From the NCBI RefSeq assembly GCF_001950325.1, contig NZ_BDJL01000017.1:6711-45548 (forward strand): a DNA stretch of 38,838 nt, read 5' to 3'. Positions 1-8,219 of this stretch are shown here, one piece after another. Under the pieces are notes generated by a model, which worked only from the letters and a program-made list of their open reading frames with translations, did no database searches and was not told where the DNA came from. This DNA is from Carboxydothermus islandicus. Its GTDB lineage: Bacteria; Bacillota; Z-2901; Carboxydothermales; Carboxydothermaceae. The position numbers and the translations under genes are program-made. The stretch's first letter is position 1; every line of letters starts with the position of its first letter.

Positions 1-146
1 TTAATATTACTTTCTATTTGCGGGATGGTACTTGCTATATATGCCGATAAGTCTTTATTCTTGGTATAAGCTAAATAACTTTGGTAATTTCTAAGGTTAG
101 CTTGTTCGTAGCGTAAAAGTCGAAAAACAATTTCCCGGTCCGTCAT
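1..146 (-). CDS. unrecognised protein, N-terminal part (runs off left edge)
   Basis: A leftward reading frame opens with ATG at 146-144 and stays open for 48 codons to the window edge. An excellent ribosome binding site, GGAGGTGA on the minus strand at 151-158, lies six bases before the ATG, which is the main reason to call it a gene. The visible protein begins MTDREIVFRLLRYEQANLRN and looks wholly helical and polar, with no signal peptide or membrane segment. It faintly resembles the start of small helical spore-coat or rubrerythrin-like proteins, but this is too weak to name a function. It is divergent from the sirtuin gene, with 61 bases between the two starts. Confidence 0.6.
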   Translation of the reverse strand, partial: MTDREIVFRLLRYEQANLRNYQSYLAYTKNKDLSAYIASTIPQIESNI

Positions 147-207
147 AAATTTCACCTCCAATATTGGTCCTAATTTATCATATGAAAATATTTGCGGAGG
201 GGATTTT

Positions 208-924
208 GTGGAAGAAGCGGTTAAGATGCTACTTAAGGCCCGCCACGCTATGGCCTTTACCGGAGCGGGAGTCAGCACCGAAAGCGGTATACCGGATTTT
301 CGTGGAAGTTCGGGCTTATGGGAACGGTATCCGGTGGAGAAAGTGGCTTCAAGAAGAGCACTTATGGAAAATCCGGCGTTTTTTCTTAATTTTTACCGGG
401 AACGGTTTAAAAGCTATGCCAATGTTAAACCCAATCGGGCCCATGAGGCATTGGCGCGGATGGAAAAAGCGGGAATAATAAAAGGCATTGTGACCCAGAA
501 CATTGATGGGTTGCACCAGAAAGCAGGCAGTAAAAACGTTATAGAAATCCATGGCACCTTAAAACGGGTACGGTGCGACCGGTGCGGGAAATATTACTTG
601 CCGGAGAAGTTAGACGAAGAAGAAGTACCCCGGTGTAATTGCGGCGGTGTTATCCGTCCCGATGTAGTTTTATTTGGGGAAGCTTTACCCCGGCGGGAGT
701 GGCAAATGGCCCTGGAACTGGCGGAGTGTTCGGATCTTGTCCTGGTGGTGGGGTCGTCTCTGGTAGTTACGCCGGCCAATCAAATTCCCGGGCTGGTTCT
801 CTTAGAAGGGGGAAAGGCGATAATTGTCAATAAAGACCCGACGCCCCTGGATGACCAGGCGCTGGTGCTTAGAGGATATGCCGGGGAAATCCTGTCAAAA
901 CTGGCGGAGATGTTAGGTGTTTAA
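208..924 (+). CDS. cobB: NAD-dependent protein deacylase, Sir2 family
   Basis: A cytoplasmic sirtuin that removes acyl groups from lysines using NAD and yields nicotinamide and O-acyl-ADP-ribose. The 238-residue protein is normal length for a bacterial enzyme and has every hallmark: GAGVSTESGIPDFRG (residues 19-33) for NAD binding, TQNIDGLH (96-103), the catalytic histidine in EIHG (H115), four zinc cysteines (C123, C126, C143, C145) and GSSLVV (182-187). The start is GTG at 208, placed by the purine-rich site GCGGAGGGG at 195-203. A terminator follows 5 bases after the stop, so it is probably monocistronic. The substrate cannot be read from sequence; acetyl-CoA synthetase is a common bacterial sirtuin target. 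Confidence 0.93.
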   Translation: MEEAVKMLLKARHAMAFTGAGVSTESGIPDFRGSSGLWERYPVEKVASRRALMENPAFFLNFYRERFKSYANVKPNRAHEALARMEKAGIIKGIVTQNIDGLHQKAGSKNVIEIHGTLKRVRCDRCGKYYLPEKLDEEEVPRCNCGGVIRPDVVLFGEALPRREWQMALELAECSDLVLVVGSSLVVTPANQIPGLVLLEGGKAIIVNKDPTPLDDQALVLRGYAGEILSKLAEMLGV

Positions 925-929
925 GCAGG

Positions 930-952
930 CCCGAAGGAACCCTTCGGGTTTT
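930..952 (+). terminator. rho-independent terminator after the sirtuin gene
   Basis: A perfect 8-bp stem, CCCGAAGG (930-937) with CCTTCGGG (941-948), has a 3-base loop and is followed by four T. A TATAAT hexamer at 952-957 immediately follows and could be the -10 box for uvrB, but there is no convincing -35 box in front of it. Confidence 0.85.
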
Positions 953-976
953 ATAATATAGTTTGGGGTGTTTTGT

Positions 977-2965
977 ATGGAACGTTTTCTGTTAAAAGCA
1001 AATTATACGCCCAAGGGAGATCAACCCAAAGCGATAAAGGAACTTACCGAAGGGATTGAGAAGGGGCTAAAAATGCAGACCCTTTTAGGGGTAACCGGTT
1101 CCGGAAAAACTTTTACCATGGCCAATGTGATTGCCAACGTCAATAAGCCCACTTTAGTTATTGCACCCAATAAAACGCTGGCAGCCCAGCTTTGTGCGGA
1201 GTTCAGGGAGTTTTTTCCCGAAAATGCGGTGGAGTATTTTGTAAGCTATTACGATTACTATCAACCGGAAGCTTACTTACCGGCCACCGATACGTATATT
1301 GAAAAAGATTCGGCTATAAACGATGAAATCGATAAACTCCGCCATTCGGCAACAGCAGCTCTTTTGGAACGGCGGGATGTGATTATTGTAGCGTCCGTGT
1401 CGTGTATTTACGGTTTAGGGGATCCCCAGGAATATCAGGAACTTCTGCTTTCCCTTCGAGCCGGGCAGATTTACGACCGGGAAGCGATTTTAAGAAAGCT
1501 TGTAGATATTCAGTATGAGCGGAACGAGTACGACTTAACCCGGGGGAAATTTCGGGTAAAAGGGGATGTAATTGAAGTTTACCCGGCATCGTATACCGAC
1601 CGGGCGGTGCGCATCGAGCTTTTCGGTGATGAGGTTGAAAGGATTTTAGAATTTGATACTTTAACGGGAGAGATTATCGGGGAGTTAAAACACGTGGCCA
1701 TTTTTCCTGCAAGCCACTTTGCTACTTCCCGGGAAAAGTTAGAGCGGGCGATAAAAAGCATCGAAGAAGAACTGGAAGAACGGCTTCGCTATTTTGAAGA
1801 GCGGGGCAAGCTTTTGGAAGCCCAGCGTTTAAGGCAGCGGACCCTGTACGATATTGAAATGCTGCGGGAAGTGGGCTATACTAAAGGGATTGAAAACTAT
1901 TCCCGGCATTTAACCGGCAGAAAACCCGGCGAGCCTCCCTATACGTTAATCGATTATTTTCCCAGAGATTTTCTTATGATTATTGATGAAAGCCATATAA
2001 CGATTCCCCAGATTCGGGGGATGTATGAAGGGGACCGCTCCCGGAAGGAGGCGCTGGTGGAGTACGGTTTTCGCCTGCCTTCAGCCTTTGACAACCGGCC
2101 GCTAAAATTTCACGAGTTTGAAGCAAGAATTAACCAGGTAGTATTTGTTTCGGCTACTCCCGGACCCTATGAGTTGGAACATTCCCAGAAAATTGTCGAG
2201 CAGATTATCCGGCCGACGGGGCTGGTTGACCCCGAGGTGGAAGTGCGGCCTACCCTGGGGCAGGTGGATGACCTGTACGGAGAAATTAAGGAACGGGTAG
2301 CTCGCAACGAGCGGGTGCTGGTAACCACCCTCACCAAGAAGATGGCCGAGGACCTGACCGAGTATTTCCGGGAGATGGGGGTGAAGGTCCGGTACCTTCA
2401 TTCGGATATCGATACCCTGGAACGGGTTGAAATTTTAAGGGACCTGCGGCTGGGGGTCTTTGATGTTCTGGTGGGAATAAACCTCCTCCGGGAAGGTCTG
2501 GATTTACCCGAAGTTAGCCTGGTGGCCATTTTGGATGCCGATAAGGAAGGGTATTTACGTTCGGAACGCTCCTTAATCCAAACCATAGGACGGGCGGCGC
2601 GGAACGTAAACGGTAAAGTAATCATGTATGCCGATACCGTTACTGCTTCCATGCAAAAAGCCATTGATGAAACCAACCGGCGACGGAAACTGCAGATGGA
2701 ATACAACCGGCAGCACGGAATAACGCCGCAAACGGTGCAAAAGGCGGTAAGGGATGTTATTGAGGCGACCAGAGCGGTGACTGCAGAACTACCGGAAGTA
2801 AAGCGGGATTTCATCCAGAAAATGAGCGCAAAAGAGTTTAAGCAGTATGTGGAAAAACTTACCCGGGAAATGAGAGAAGCGGCTAAAGCTTTGGAGTTTG
2901 AAAAAGCGGCGATGCTGCGCGACTTAATAATTGAGCTTCGGGCGCAAAAGGCGGCCAAAAAGTAA
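977..2965 (+). CDS. uvrB: excinuclease ABC subunit B
   Basis: Damage-verification helicase-like subunit of nucleotide excision repair; it is loaded by UvrA and recruits UvrC. The 662-residue protein has Walker A GVTGSGKT (residues 38-45), the DNA-clamping beta-hairpin region [12 protein letters not shown] (91-102), a DESH helicase motif near 338, SATPGPYE, a C-terminal helicase domain with QTIGRAARN, and a C-terminal UVR domain ([10 protein letters not shown]) that contacts UvrC. The ATG at 977 is preferred over an in-frame GTG at 968: it gives the family's usual N-terminus (MERF...GDQPKAI) and sits six bases after GGGGTG. UvrA follows 21 bases downstream, so the two are an operon. Confidence 0.97.
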   Translation: MERFLLKANYTPKGDQPKAIKELTEGIEKGLKMQTLLGVTGSGKTFTMANVIANVNKPTLVIAPNKTLAAQLCAEFREFFPENAVEYFVSYYDYYQPEAYLPATDTYIEKDSAINDEIDKLRHSATAALLERRDVIIVASVSCIYGLGDPQEYQELLLSLRAGQIYDREAILRKLVDIQYERNEYDLTRGKFRVKGDVIEVYPASYTDRAVRIELFGDEVERILEFDTLTGEIIGELKHVAIFPASHFATSREKLERAIKSIEEELEERLRYFEERGKLLEAQRLRQRTLYDIEMLREVGYTKGIENYSRHLTGRKPGEPPYTLIDYFPRDFLMIIDESHITIPQIRGMYEGDRSRKEALVEYGFRLPSAFDNRPLKFHEFEARINQVVFVSATPGPYELEHSQKIVEQIIRPTGLVDPEVEVRPTLGQVDDLYGEIKERVARNERVLVTTLTKKMAEDLTEYFREMGVKVRYLHSDIDTLERVEILRDLRLGVFDVLVGINLLREGLDLPEVSLVAILDADKEGYLRSERSLIQTIGRAARNVNGKVIMYADTVTASMQKAIDETNRRRKLQMEYNRQHGITPQTVQKAVRDVIEATRAVTAELPEVKRDFIQKMSAKEFKQYVEKLTREMREAAKALEFEKAAMLRDLIIELRAQKAAKK

Positions 2966-2986
2966 TAATGGAGGTTTTACGCACTA

Positions 2987-5821
2987 ATGGATAAGATTGT
3001 CATTAAAGGGGCCAGGGTCCATAATCTAAAAAATATTGATTTAACCCTGCCGCGCAATAAATTTATCGTGATTACCGGGCTTTCCGGTTCCGGCAAATCG
3101 TCGTTGGCCTTTGACACCATTTATGCCGAAGGACAGCGGCGGTATGTGGAAAGTTTATCGGCTTATGCCCGCCAGTTTTTGGGGCAAATGGATAAGCCCG
3201 ATGTGGATTTTATCGAAGGGTTGTCACCGGCAATTTCCATTGACCAGAAGACCACCTCCAAAAACCCCCGGTCTACGGTGGGGACGGTTACGGAGATTCA
3301 CGATTACTTAAGGCTTTTATATGCTCGCATTGGGATACCCCATTGCCCGATTTGCGGGCGGGTGGTAGAAAAACAAACCATTGACCAGATGGTAGACCGA
3401 CTATTGGCTTTATCCGAACGAACCAAATTGGTAATTATGGCGCCTATTGTACGGGGAAGGAAGGGCGAGTTTGTCAAAACTTTGGAAGACATCCGGCGTC
3501 AGGGCTTTGCCCGGGTGCGGGTGGATGGTATTCTTTATGATCTATCTGAAGAAATTAAGTTAGAAAAAAATAAAAAACACAATATAGATGTGGTGGTAGA
3601 CCGGCTGGTAGTAAAAGACGGAATAAAAACCAGGCTTTACGATTCCTTGGAAACAGCGCTAAAGCTGGCCGAGGGTTTGGCAGTGGTGGAAGTGGTGGAC
3701 GGGGAGGAGATTACTTTTTCCGAAAACTTTGCCTGTCCCCACTGTGAAATAAGCCTTCCGGAGATAAGTCCCCGCCTTTTTTCCTTTAATAATCCTTTTG
3801 GTGCTTGTCCCGAATGTACCGGTCTTGGTTACAAATTGGAAGTGGATCCGGATCTGGTAATACCCGATAAAGATTTGACGTTACGGCAGGGGGCAATAGC
3901 CGCCTGGAATGCGGGTAATATGCAGGGGTATTACTTTCAGGTGTTAGAGGCTTTGGCGAAAAAATACCGGTTTAGTTTGGACGTGCCGGTAAAAGAGCTT
4001 GAGCCGGAAGTTTTAAGAATAATCCTCTACGGCCTTCCAGGGGAGAAAGTGCGGGTCAGGTATTACAACTATACCAACGGCAATTCTTACACCTTTGATG
4101 CCAACTGGGAGGGGGTTATCCCCAATTTAGAACGAAGGTACCGGGAGACCCAGTCGGAGGCGGTGCGGGAAGAAATTGAAAAATTTATGACCCAGAGAAA
4201 ATGTCCCACCTGCCAGGGAGCCCGGCTGAAAAAAGAAGCCCTGGCAGTAACGGTGGGCGGAAAAAACATCCATGAACTTGGGGAAATGACCGTGGAAAAG
4301 CTTCTGGCTTTTCTGGAAAACATTGAGTTAACGGATAGGGAGTTTTTAATTGCCCGCCAGGTTTTGAAGGAAATTAAGGAACGCCTGGGGTTTTTAAACA
4401 ACGTTGGTTTGGATTACCTGACGTTAAACCGCTCCGCTACTACCTTGTCCGGCGGGGAAGCCCAGCGTATCCGCCTTGCTACGCAAATCGGCTCCGGCCT
4501 TACCGGGGTTCTATATGTTTTGGATGAACCATCAATAGGCTTGCATCCCCGGGATACCAGGCGGCTTTTGGATACCCTAAAGCGACTGCGGGATCTGGGC
4601 AATACTTTAATCGTGGTGGAACACGATGAAGAGACCATTAGGGAAGCGGATTTTATTGTGGACATGGGACCGGGAGCTGGCGAAAAAGGAGGGCAGGTAG
4701 TAGCTGCAGGTACCCTGGAAGAAGTGCTAAAGCATCCCGATTCAATTACTGCAAAATATCTCAGGGGGGAAGAAAAAATCCCCGTGCCAATTTTTCGCCG
4801 GAGCGGTAATGGTAAAACTATTACCATTGTGGGGGCCCGGGAAAACAATTTAAAAAATATTACCGTCGAAATTCCCCTGGGAAAATTGGTGGCGGTAACC
4901 GGGGTGTCCGGTTCCGGTAAAAGTACGTTAATTAATGAAGTTTTGTATAAGGCTGTGGCCGGGAAGTTTTATAAGCTAAAAGAAAAGCCCGGCGAACATG
5001 ATGAGATTTTAGGTCTTACTTACATTGATAAGATAATCAATATCGACCAGTCGCCCATCGGCCGAACACCGCGCTCAAATCCGGCAACCTATACCGGAGT
5101 GTTTAACGATATCCGCGAGCTTTTTGCGGCAACTCCCGAGGCCCGGATGCGGGGTTATAAACCGGGACGGTTTTCTTTTAACGTGAAGGGCGGCCGGTGT
5201 GAAGCATGTGAAGGGGACGGAATTATCAAGATTGAAATGCATTTTCTCCCCGATGTTTACGTCCCCTGCGAAGTGTGTAAAGGGGCCCGGTATAACCGGG
5301 AAACGTTGGAGGTGCGGTATAAAGGAAAAAATATTGCCGAAGTTTTGGATATGACGGTAGAGGAGGCTCTGGAGTTTTTCGCCGCAATACCCAGAATCCA
5401 GCGCAAACTGCAAACCTTATATGATGTGGGTCTTGGTTATATCCGCCTGGGGCAGCCGGCCACTACTCTATCCGGGGGCGAAGCTCAGAGGGTAAAGCTG
5501 GCCACCGAACTTTCCCGGCGTTCCACCGGGAAAACTTTATACATTTTAGATGAGCCCACTACGGGCCTGCACATTGCCGATGTCCATAGGCTTCTTGATG
5601 TTTTAAATCGTCTGGTGGAGGCAGGTAATACGGTGGTGGTAATAGAGCATAACTTAGATGTAATTAAGACTGCCGACTGGATTATCGATTTAGGGCCGGA
5701 AGGTGGCGATAAAGGCGGACAGGTGATTGCCAAAGGAACTCCTGAGGAAGTGGCCCGGAATCCAGCATCGTATACCGGGAAGTTTTTACGACCGTACCTT
5801 AATCTGGAGGTTGAAAATTGA
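2987..5821 (+). CDS. uvrA: excinuclease ABC subunit A
   Basis: ABC-type ATPase dimer that finds DNA lesions and loads UvrB. The 944-residue length is typical. It has two ATPase modules: Walker A GLSGSGKS (31-38) and GVSGSGKS (639-646), two LSGGEAQR signatures, and Walker B segments [12 protein letters not shown] and [12 protein letters not shown]. Zinc-binding cysteine pairs are visible as CPICG, CPHC with CPEC, CPTC, and CEAC with CEVC (the large finger in the second module). The start ATG is preceded by GGAGGT at 2970-2975. Translation is probably coupled to uvrB. Immediately after the stop lies a degenerate purine-rich repeat and then a strong bidirectional terminator. Confidence 0.98.
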   Translation: MDKIVIKGARVHNLKNIDLTLPRNKFIVITGLSGSGKSSLAFDTIYAEGQRRYVESLSAYARQFLGQMDKPDVDFIEGLSPAISIDQKTTSKNPRSTVGTVTEIHDYLRLLYARIGIPHCPICGRVVEKQTIDQMVDRLLALSERTKLVIMAPIVRGRKGEFVKTLEDIRRQGFARVRVDGILYDLSEEIKLEKNKKHNIDVVVDRLVVKDGIKTRLYDSLETALKLAEGLAVVEVVDGEEITFSENFACPHCEISLPEISPRLFSFNNPFGACPECTGLGYKLEVDPDLVIPDKDLTLRQGAIAAWNAGNMQGYYFQVLEALAKKYRFSLDVPVKELEPEVLRIILYGLPGEKVRVRYYNYTNGNSYTFDANWEGVIPNLERRYRETQSEAVREEIEKFMTQRKCPTCQGARLKKEALAVTVGGKNIHELGEMTVEKLLAFLENIELTDREFLIARQVLKEIKERLGFLNNVGLDYLTLNRSATTLSGGEAQRIRLATQIGSGLTGVLYVLDEPSIGLHPRDTRRLLDTLKRLRDLGNTLIVVEHDEETIREADFIVDMGPGAGEKGGQVVAAGTLEEVLKHPDSITAKYLRGEEKIPVPIFRRSGNGKTITIVGARENNLKNITVEIPLGKLVAVTGVSGSGKSTLINEVLYKAVAGKFYKLKEKPGEHDEILGLTYIDKIINIDQSPIGRTPRSNPATYTGVFNDIRELFAATPEARMRGYKPGRFSFNVKGGRCEACEGDGIIKIEMHFLPDVYVPCEVCKGARYNRETLEVRYKGKNIAEVLDMTVEEALEFFAAIPRIQRKLQTLYDVGLGYIRLGQPATTLSGGEAQRVKLATELSRRSTGKTLYILDEPTTGLHIADVHRLLDVLNRLVEAGNTVVVIEHNLDVIKTADWIIDLGPEGGDKGGQVIAKGTPEEVARNPASYTGKFLRPYLNLEVEN

Positions 5822-5883
5822 GATTGGAAGTTGGAGGTTGATTGGAGATTAGAGATTAGAAATTGGAGGTTGGAAATTAGAGT
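5821..5883 (+). repeat. low-complexity degenerate 6-8-base repeat after uvrA
   Basis: About 60 bases are built from variants of ATTGGAG, ATTAGAG, ATTGGAA and GTTGGAG in tandem, with almost no C on this strand. The repeat starts at the uvrA stop codon and ends at the terminator stem. It is not coding in the uvrA frame. Its origin (replication slippage or a dispersed repeat family) cannot be decided from one copy. Confidence 0.7.
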
Positions 5884-5913
5884 AAAGCCCCTGGTTTTTA
5901 CCAGGGGCTTTTT
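5884..5913. terminator. bidirectional terminator between uvrA and the cytochrome gene
   Basis: An 11-bp perfect stem, AAAGCCCCTGG (5884-5894) with CCAGGGGCTTT (5901-5911), has the loop TTTTTA. It ends in T on the plus strand and in A-rich sequence upstream, so it can terminate the rightward uvrBA transcript and the leftward cytochrome transcript, whose stop lies at 5918-5920. Confidence 0.9.
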
Positions 5914-5917
5914 AGTG

Positions 5918-7969
5918 CTATTGTTTGGGAATTTTAGTGAGATAGTATTCTGCTTTGTCTAAGAGAAGTTTAGTTAAAGCGATGTTGTGGATACCGTGAG
6001 AGGCATCTGCGGCTACAATGCCTGCTAAAGTATCGGCATATTTGTAGTTTGTATCGGTGTAAGCTGCGGCATAGGTGGTTTTAAGTTGATTTTGAATGTT
6101 TTTCACCCGATTGTCTACCGAATCCATATAAGCTTTAACGGTGTCAGCGGTAAAACCAAAGGTATCATGGCAGGTATTGCAACTGTTAATCGTAAACGGC
6201 TTTGTTGTACTGTAATTTCCTAAAGCTGGATTGTTTAAAGTAAGGTCTAAGATTTTTACTTCAGGTGTTCCTGGGATAAAGAAGTGTTTGCCGCCCGGCA
6301 TATGGCAGGTAGCACATTCGGCTGCACCCATTGGGTTATAGACTTTTGCAGGAATGCCTAAAGCTTCAAAGCTGCTGCCTAAAACGCCTGAATAAACTTC
6401 TTTTTGTGGGTGGTGAATACCCTTGCTACCAGTAGTAGCGGTAAAGCCTTCGCCGGTATGGCACTCCATGCATAATTCATTGGGTTCGTTCTTTAATTGA
6501 TATGGATAACCTTTTCTATTGCTGTGTGGGCTATGGCAGGTGACACAGGTAATACTATATTTAAAATCCGAAAGTTTTACGGTTGCATCAAAATCTGCCT
6601 TAGTTTTTCCTGGATTAGCAGCTAAGAACTCTTCTAATGCTATTCGGTAATCTTCCGAGTGACATTCTAAGCATTCAACTTTACCGTAAGGATAATTTTT
6701 AATAGTATTTAAAGATTTACCATGAGCTGCATAAACCGAGGAAGAAGCTGAGTTGATAATTAATTCATCGTTAAATTCCCCGCCATAGTGTTTGTTACCT
6801 TCATGGCACTTTTCGCAAACTTCTGGATCAAGAAGACCATCGTTAATACCTTTAATATAGTCAGGATTACCGGTAGCAGCATGGCGAGCACCAGGACCGT
6901 GGCAGTCTTCGCAGCCAATACCGAGTTCGGTAAATAATTCTTTATAGGTGTTGCCTACTACAGTATAAGGCTTGCCTTCAACGCCAACTTTACCGGGGTA
7001 GCCGGTAGTATGGCACTTTGCACAACGGGTTAGCCAGTTAGTAGTAGGACCGGTGGCGTTATCAGTCCAGTAATTGAGTTCTTTGTTAAAGTTAAGCGGT
7101 AGGAACATATAATCTTTACCAACAAAACGAAGTTCTCCTGGAGCGTTAAGGATATATTTTACATCGGAAGCTTTAAATTTGGAGTTGGAGTCCCAGGGAA
7201 TCATATTACCAAAATCTGCTGGTTTTTTAACCATGTTAGTGTGCCAGCTGGAAGAGAAGCTGGAGAAACCATGGCAGCTCTGGCAAGTTTTTGAGCCGGC
7301 ATAAGCAGTTTCGGCGGGTAAAACTACAGGATACTTAGCCCGAATAACGTTGAAAGCTTTTAAGACTTCAGACCGGCTTGCAGCAGCTGTTGGATCAAGG
7401 TAAAGCTTGCTTCCAGCTTTCCGGGCGCTTAAATAGCCTTTCTTTACGGCCCAGACTAAAGCTTTCTGGTTGGCAGATGCTGCTTTGGTGTAATCGGCAT
7501 ATTTTTTAAGGTCGTTGGCGGTAACTTTGGCTACCTCACCTTGAGCTTTTAAAGCTACCATCAAGAAGTAAGCAAGTTTTTGCTTGGTGATGTTTCCGGA
7601 AACCTTGCCAAAGGCTGACTCGGAAAGTCCGGAAACCCTGGCAAATTCCTTGACCACGTTGGCTTCGGTGAGCGGGTCATAATTTAAGTCTACGGCTAAT
7701 TTCTTGCCGTTTTGCATGAACAGGACGCCCCGCTCGGTCAAGGGAATTTGGGCAGTGCTGGTTAGCGGCATAAACGCTTTGTGGCAGGCCACGCAATCCA
7801 TCTGGTCCCTGCCCTGCTGGCCAGGCTGACTCTTATGGCTTGCCGGTACTTGGTGGCAGTAACTGCAGTTCTTTCCAGTATCTTTGGCGTACTGCTCAGT
7901 AGCCAGTACCGGTGTGGCTACTAAAAGGAGAAAGACCGCAGTTACCAGTGCCAGTAAACCTTTACGCAT
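5918..7969 (-). CDS. secreted undecahaem c-type cytochrome with SLH-like insert
   Basis: Extracytoplasmic electron-transfer protein of 683 residues. A signal peptide (1-23, cleavage after VLA) is followed by eleven CXXCH haem sites, with first cysteines at 35, 59, 229, 316, 353, 385, 433, 475, 500, 552 and 597. Haems 1-2 are split from haems 3-11 by a haem-free segment (about 95-212). Its pattern WAVKKGYL...LDPTAAASRSEVLKAF resembles an S-layer homology (SLH) domain. The haem 3-10 order and CATCHMPGGKH resemble c554/MtrA-like cytochromes. The C-terminal helices (SHGIHNIALTKLLLDKA) recall the NrfA-type tail, but this is not a typical pentahaem NrfA. The ATG at 7969, with AAGGAGGGG before it and the signal peptide directly after, is chosen over an upstream in-frame start at 8008. 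It is a lone gene with no maturation genes nearby. The physiological partner is unknown; extracellular metal or electrode reduction is inference. Confidence 0.9.
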   Translation of the reverse strand: MRKGLLALVTAVFLLLVATPVLATEQYAKDTGKNCSYCHQVPASHKSQPGQQGRDQMDCVACHKAFMPLTSTAQIPLTERGVLFMQNGKKLAVDLNYDPLTEANVVKEFARVSGLSESAFGKVSGNITKQKLAYFLMVALKAQGEVAKVTANDLKKYADYTKAASANQKALVWAVKKGYLSARKAGSKLYLDPTAAASRSEVLKAFNVIRAKYPVVLPAETAYAGSKTCQSCHGFSSFSSSWHTNMVKKPADFGNMIPWDSNSKFKASDVKYILNAPGELRFVGKDYMFLPLNFNKELNYWTDNATGPTTNWLTRCAKCHTTGYPGKVGVEGKPYTVVGNTYKELFTELGIGCEDCHGPGARHAATGNPDYIKGINDGLLDPEVCEKCHEGNKHYGGEFNDELIINSASSSVYAAHGKSLNTIKNYPYGKVECLECHSEDYRIALEEFLAANPGKTKADFDATVKLSDFKYSITCVTCHSPHSNRKGYPYQLKNEPNELCMECHTGEGFTATTGSKGIHHPQKEVYSGVLGSSFEALGIPAKVYNPMGAAECATCHMPGGKHFFIPGTPEVKILDLTLNNPALGNYSTTKPFTINSCNTCHDTFGFTADTVKAYMDSVDNRVKNIQNQLKTTYAAAYTDTNYKYADTLAGIVAADASHGIHNIALTKLLLDKAEYYLTKIPKQ

Positions 7970-8007
7970 AAAACCCCTCCTTTTAATTTTTTTGGATATA
8001 AAATCCA

Positions 8008-8035
8008 TCTATAGCTATAAATACGACATTCACAA
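8008..8035 (-). promoter_or_regulatory. possible promoter of the cytochrome gene
   Basis: Read leftward, TTGTGA (8035-8030) and TATAGA (8013-8008) are 16 bases apart and would start transcription some 30 bases before the ATG at 7969. The match is moderate and the region is very AT-rich, so chance matches are likely. Confidence 0.4.
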
Positions 8036-8064
8036 GCAAATTCCTTCTTAAAACCGCAAAAATT

Positions 8065-8076
8065 GATAAATTTATC
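8065..8076. promoter_or_regulatory. palindrome in the divergent cytochrome/hydantoinase region
   Basis: GATAAATTTATC is a perfect 12-bp palindrome, nearly extended by flanking TT and AA. It lies upstream of the putative cytochrome -35 box, in a 250-base gene-free divergent region (7970-8219), so it could be an activator site. AT-rich palindromes also arise by chance. I see no other clear signal in that region beyond weak -35/-10 candidates (TTAAAA at 8158-8163, TAAAAT at 8181-8186) for the rightward gene. Confidence 0.35.
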
Positions 8077-8219
8077 CAATAATAGAAATACTACAAAAAG
8101 TAAAAAAATATTTTCGAAATTCAAATAAAAAATTAAAAACATTCATCCAAAATTTTCTTAAAACAAAAAAATTTCAGTGATAAAATAAAGGAAAAAGTTT
8201 TTTTACGGGGGAGAAGAGA

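Noticed and set aside
2398-2958. 186-codon open frame on the minus strand inside uvrB
   Set aside because: Serine/arginine-rich shadow of a well-supported gene, no ribosome site, no recognisable domain.
5821-5883. CRISPR array or transposon end
   Set aside because: The units are short, degenerate and without spacers; there is no transposase and no matching inverted repeat.
5918-7969. Naming the cytochrome as nitrite reductase NrfA
   Set aside because: There are eleven haems rather than five, no CXXCK site, and twice the length with an SLH-like insert.
7970-8142. Longer N-terminus for the cytochrome (start at 8008) or a separate minus-strand peptide at 8142-7942
   Set aside because: The signal peptide and the AAGGAGGGG site place the start at 7969; the peptide frame merely overlaps the promoter region.
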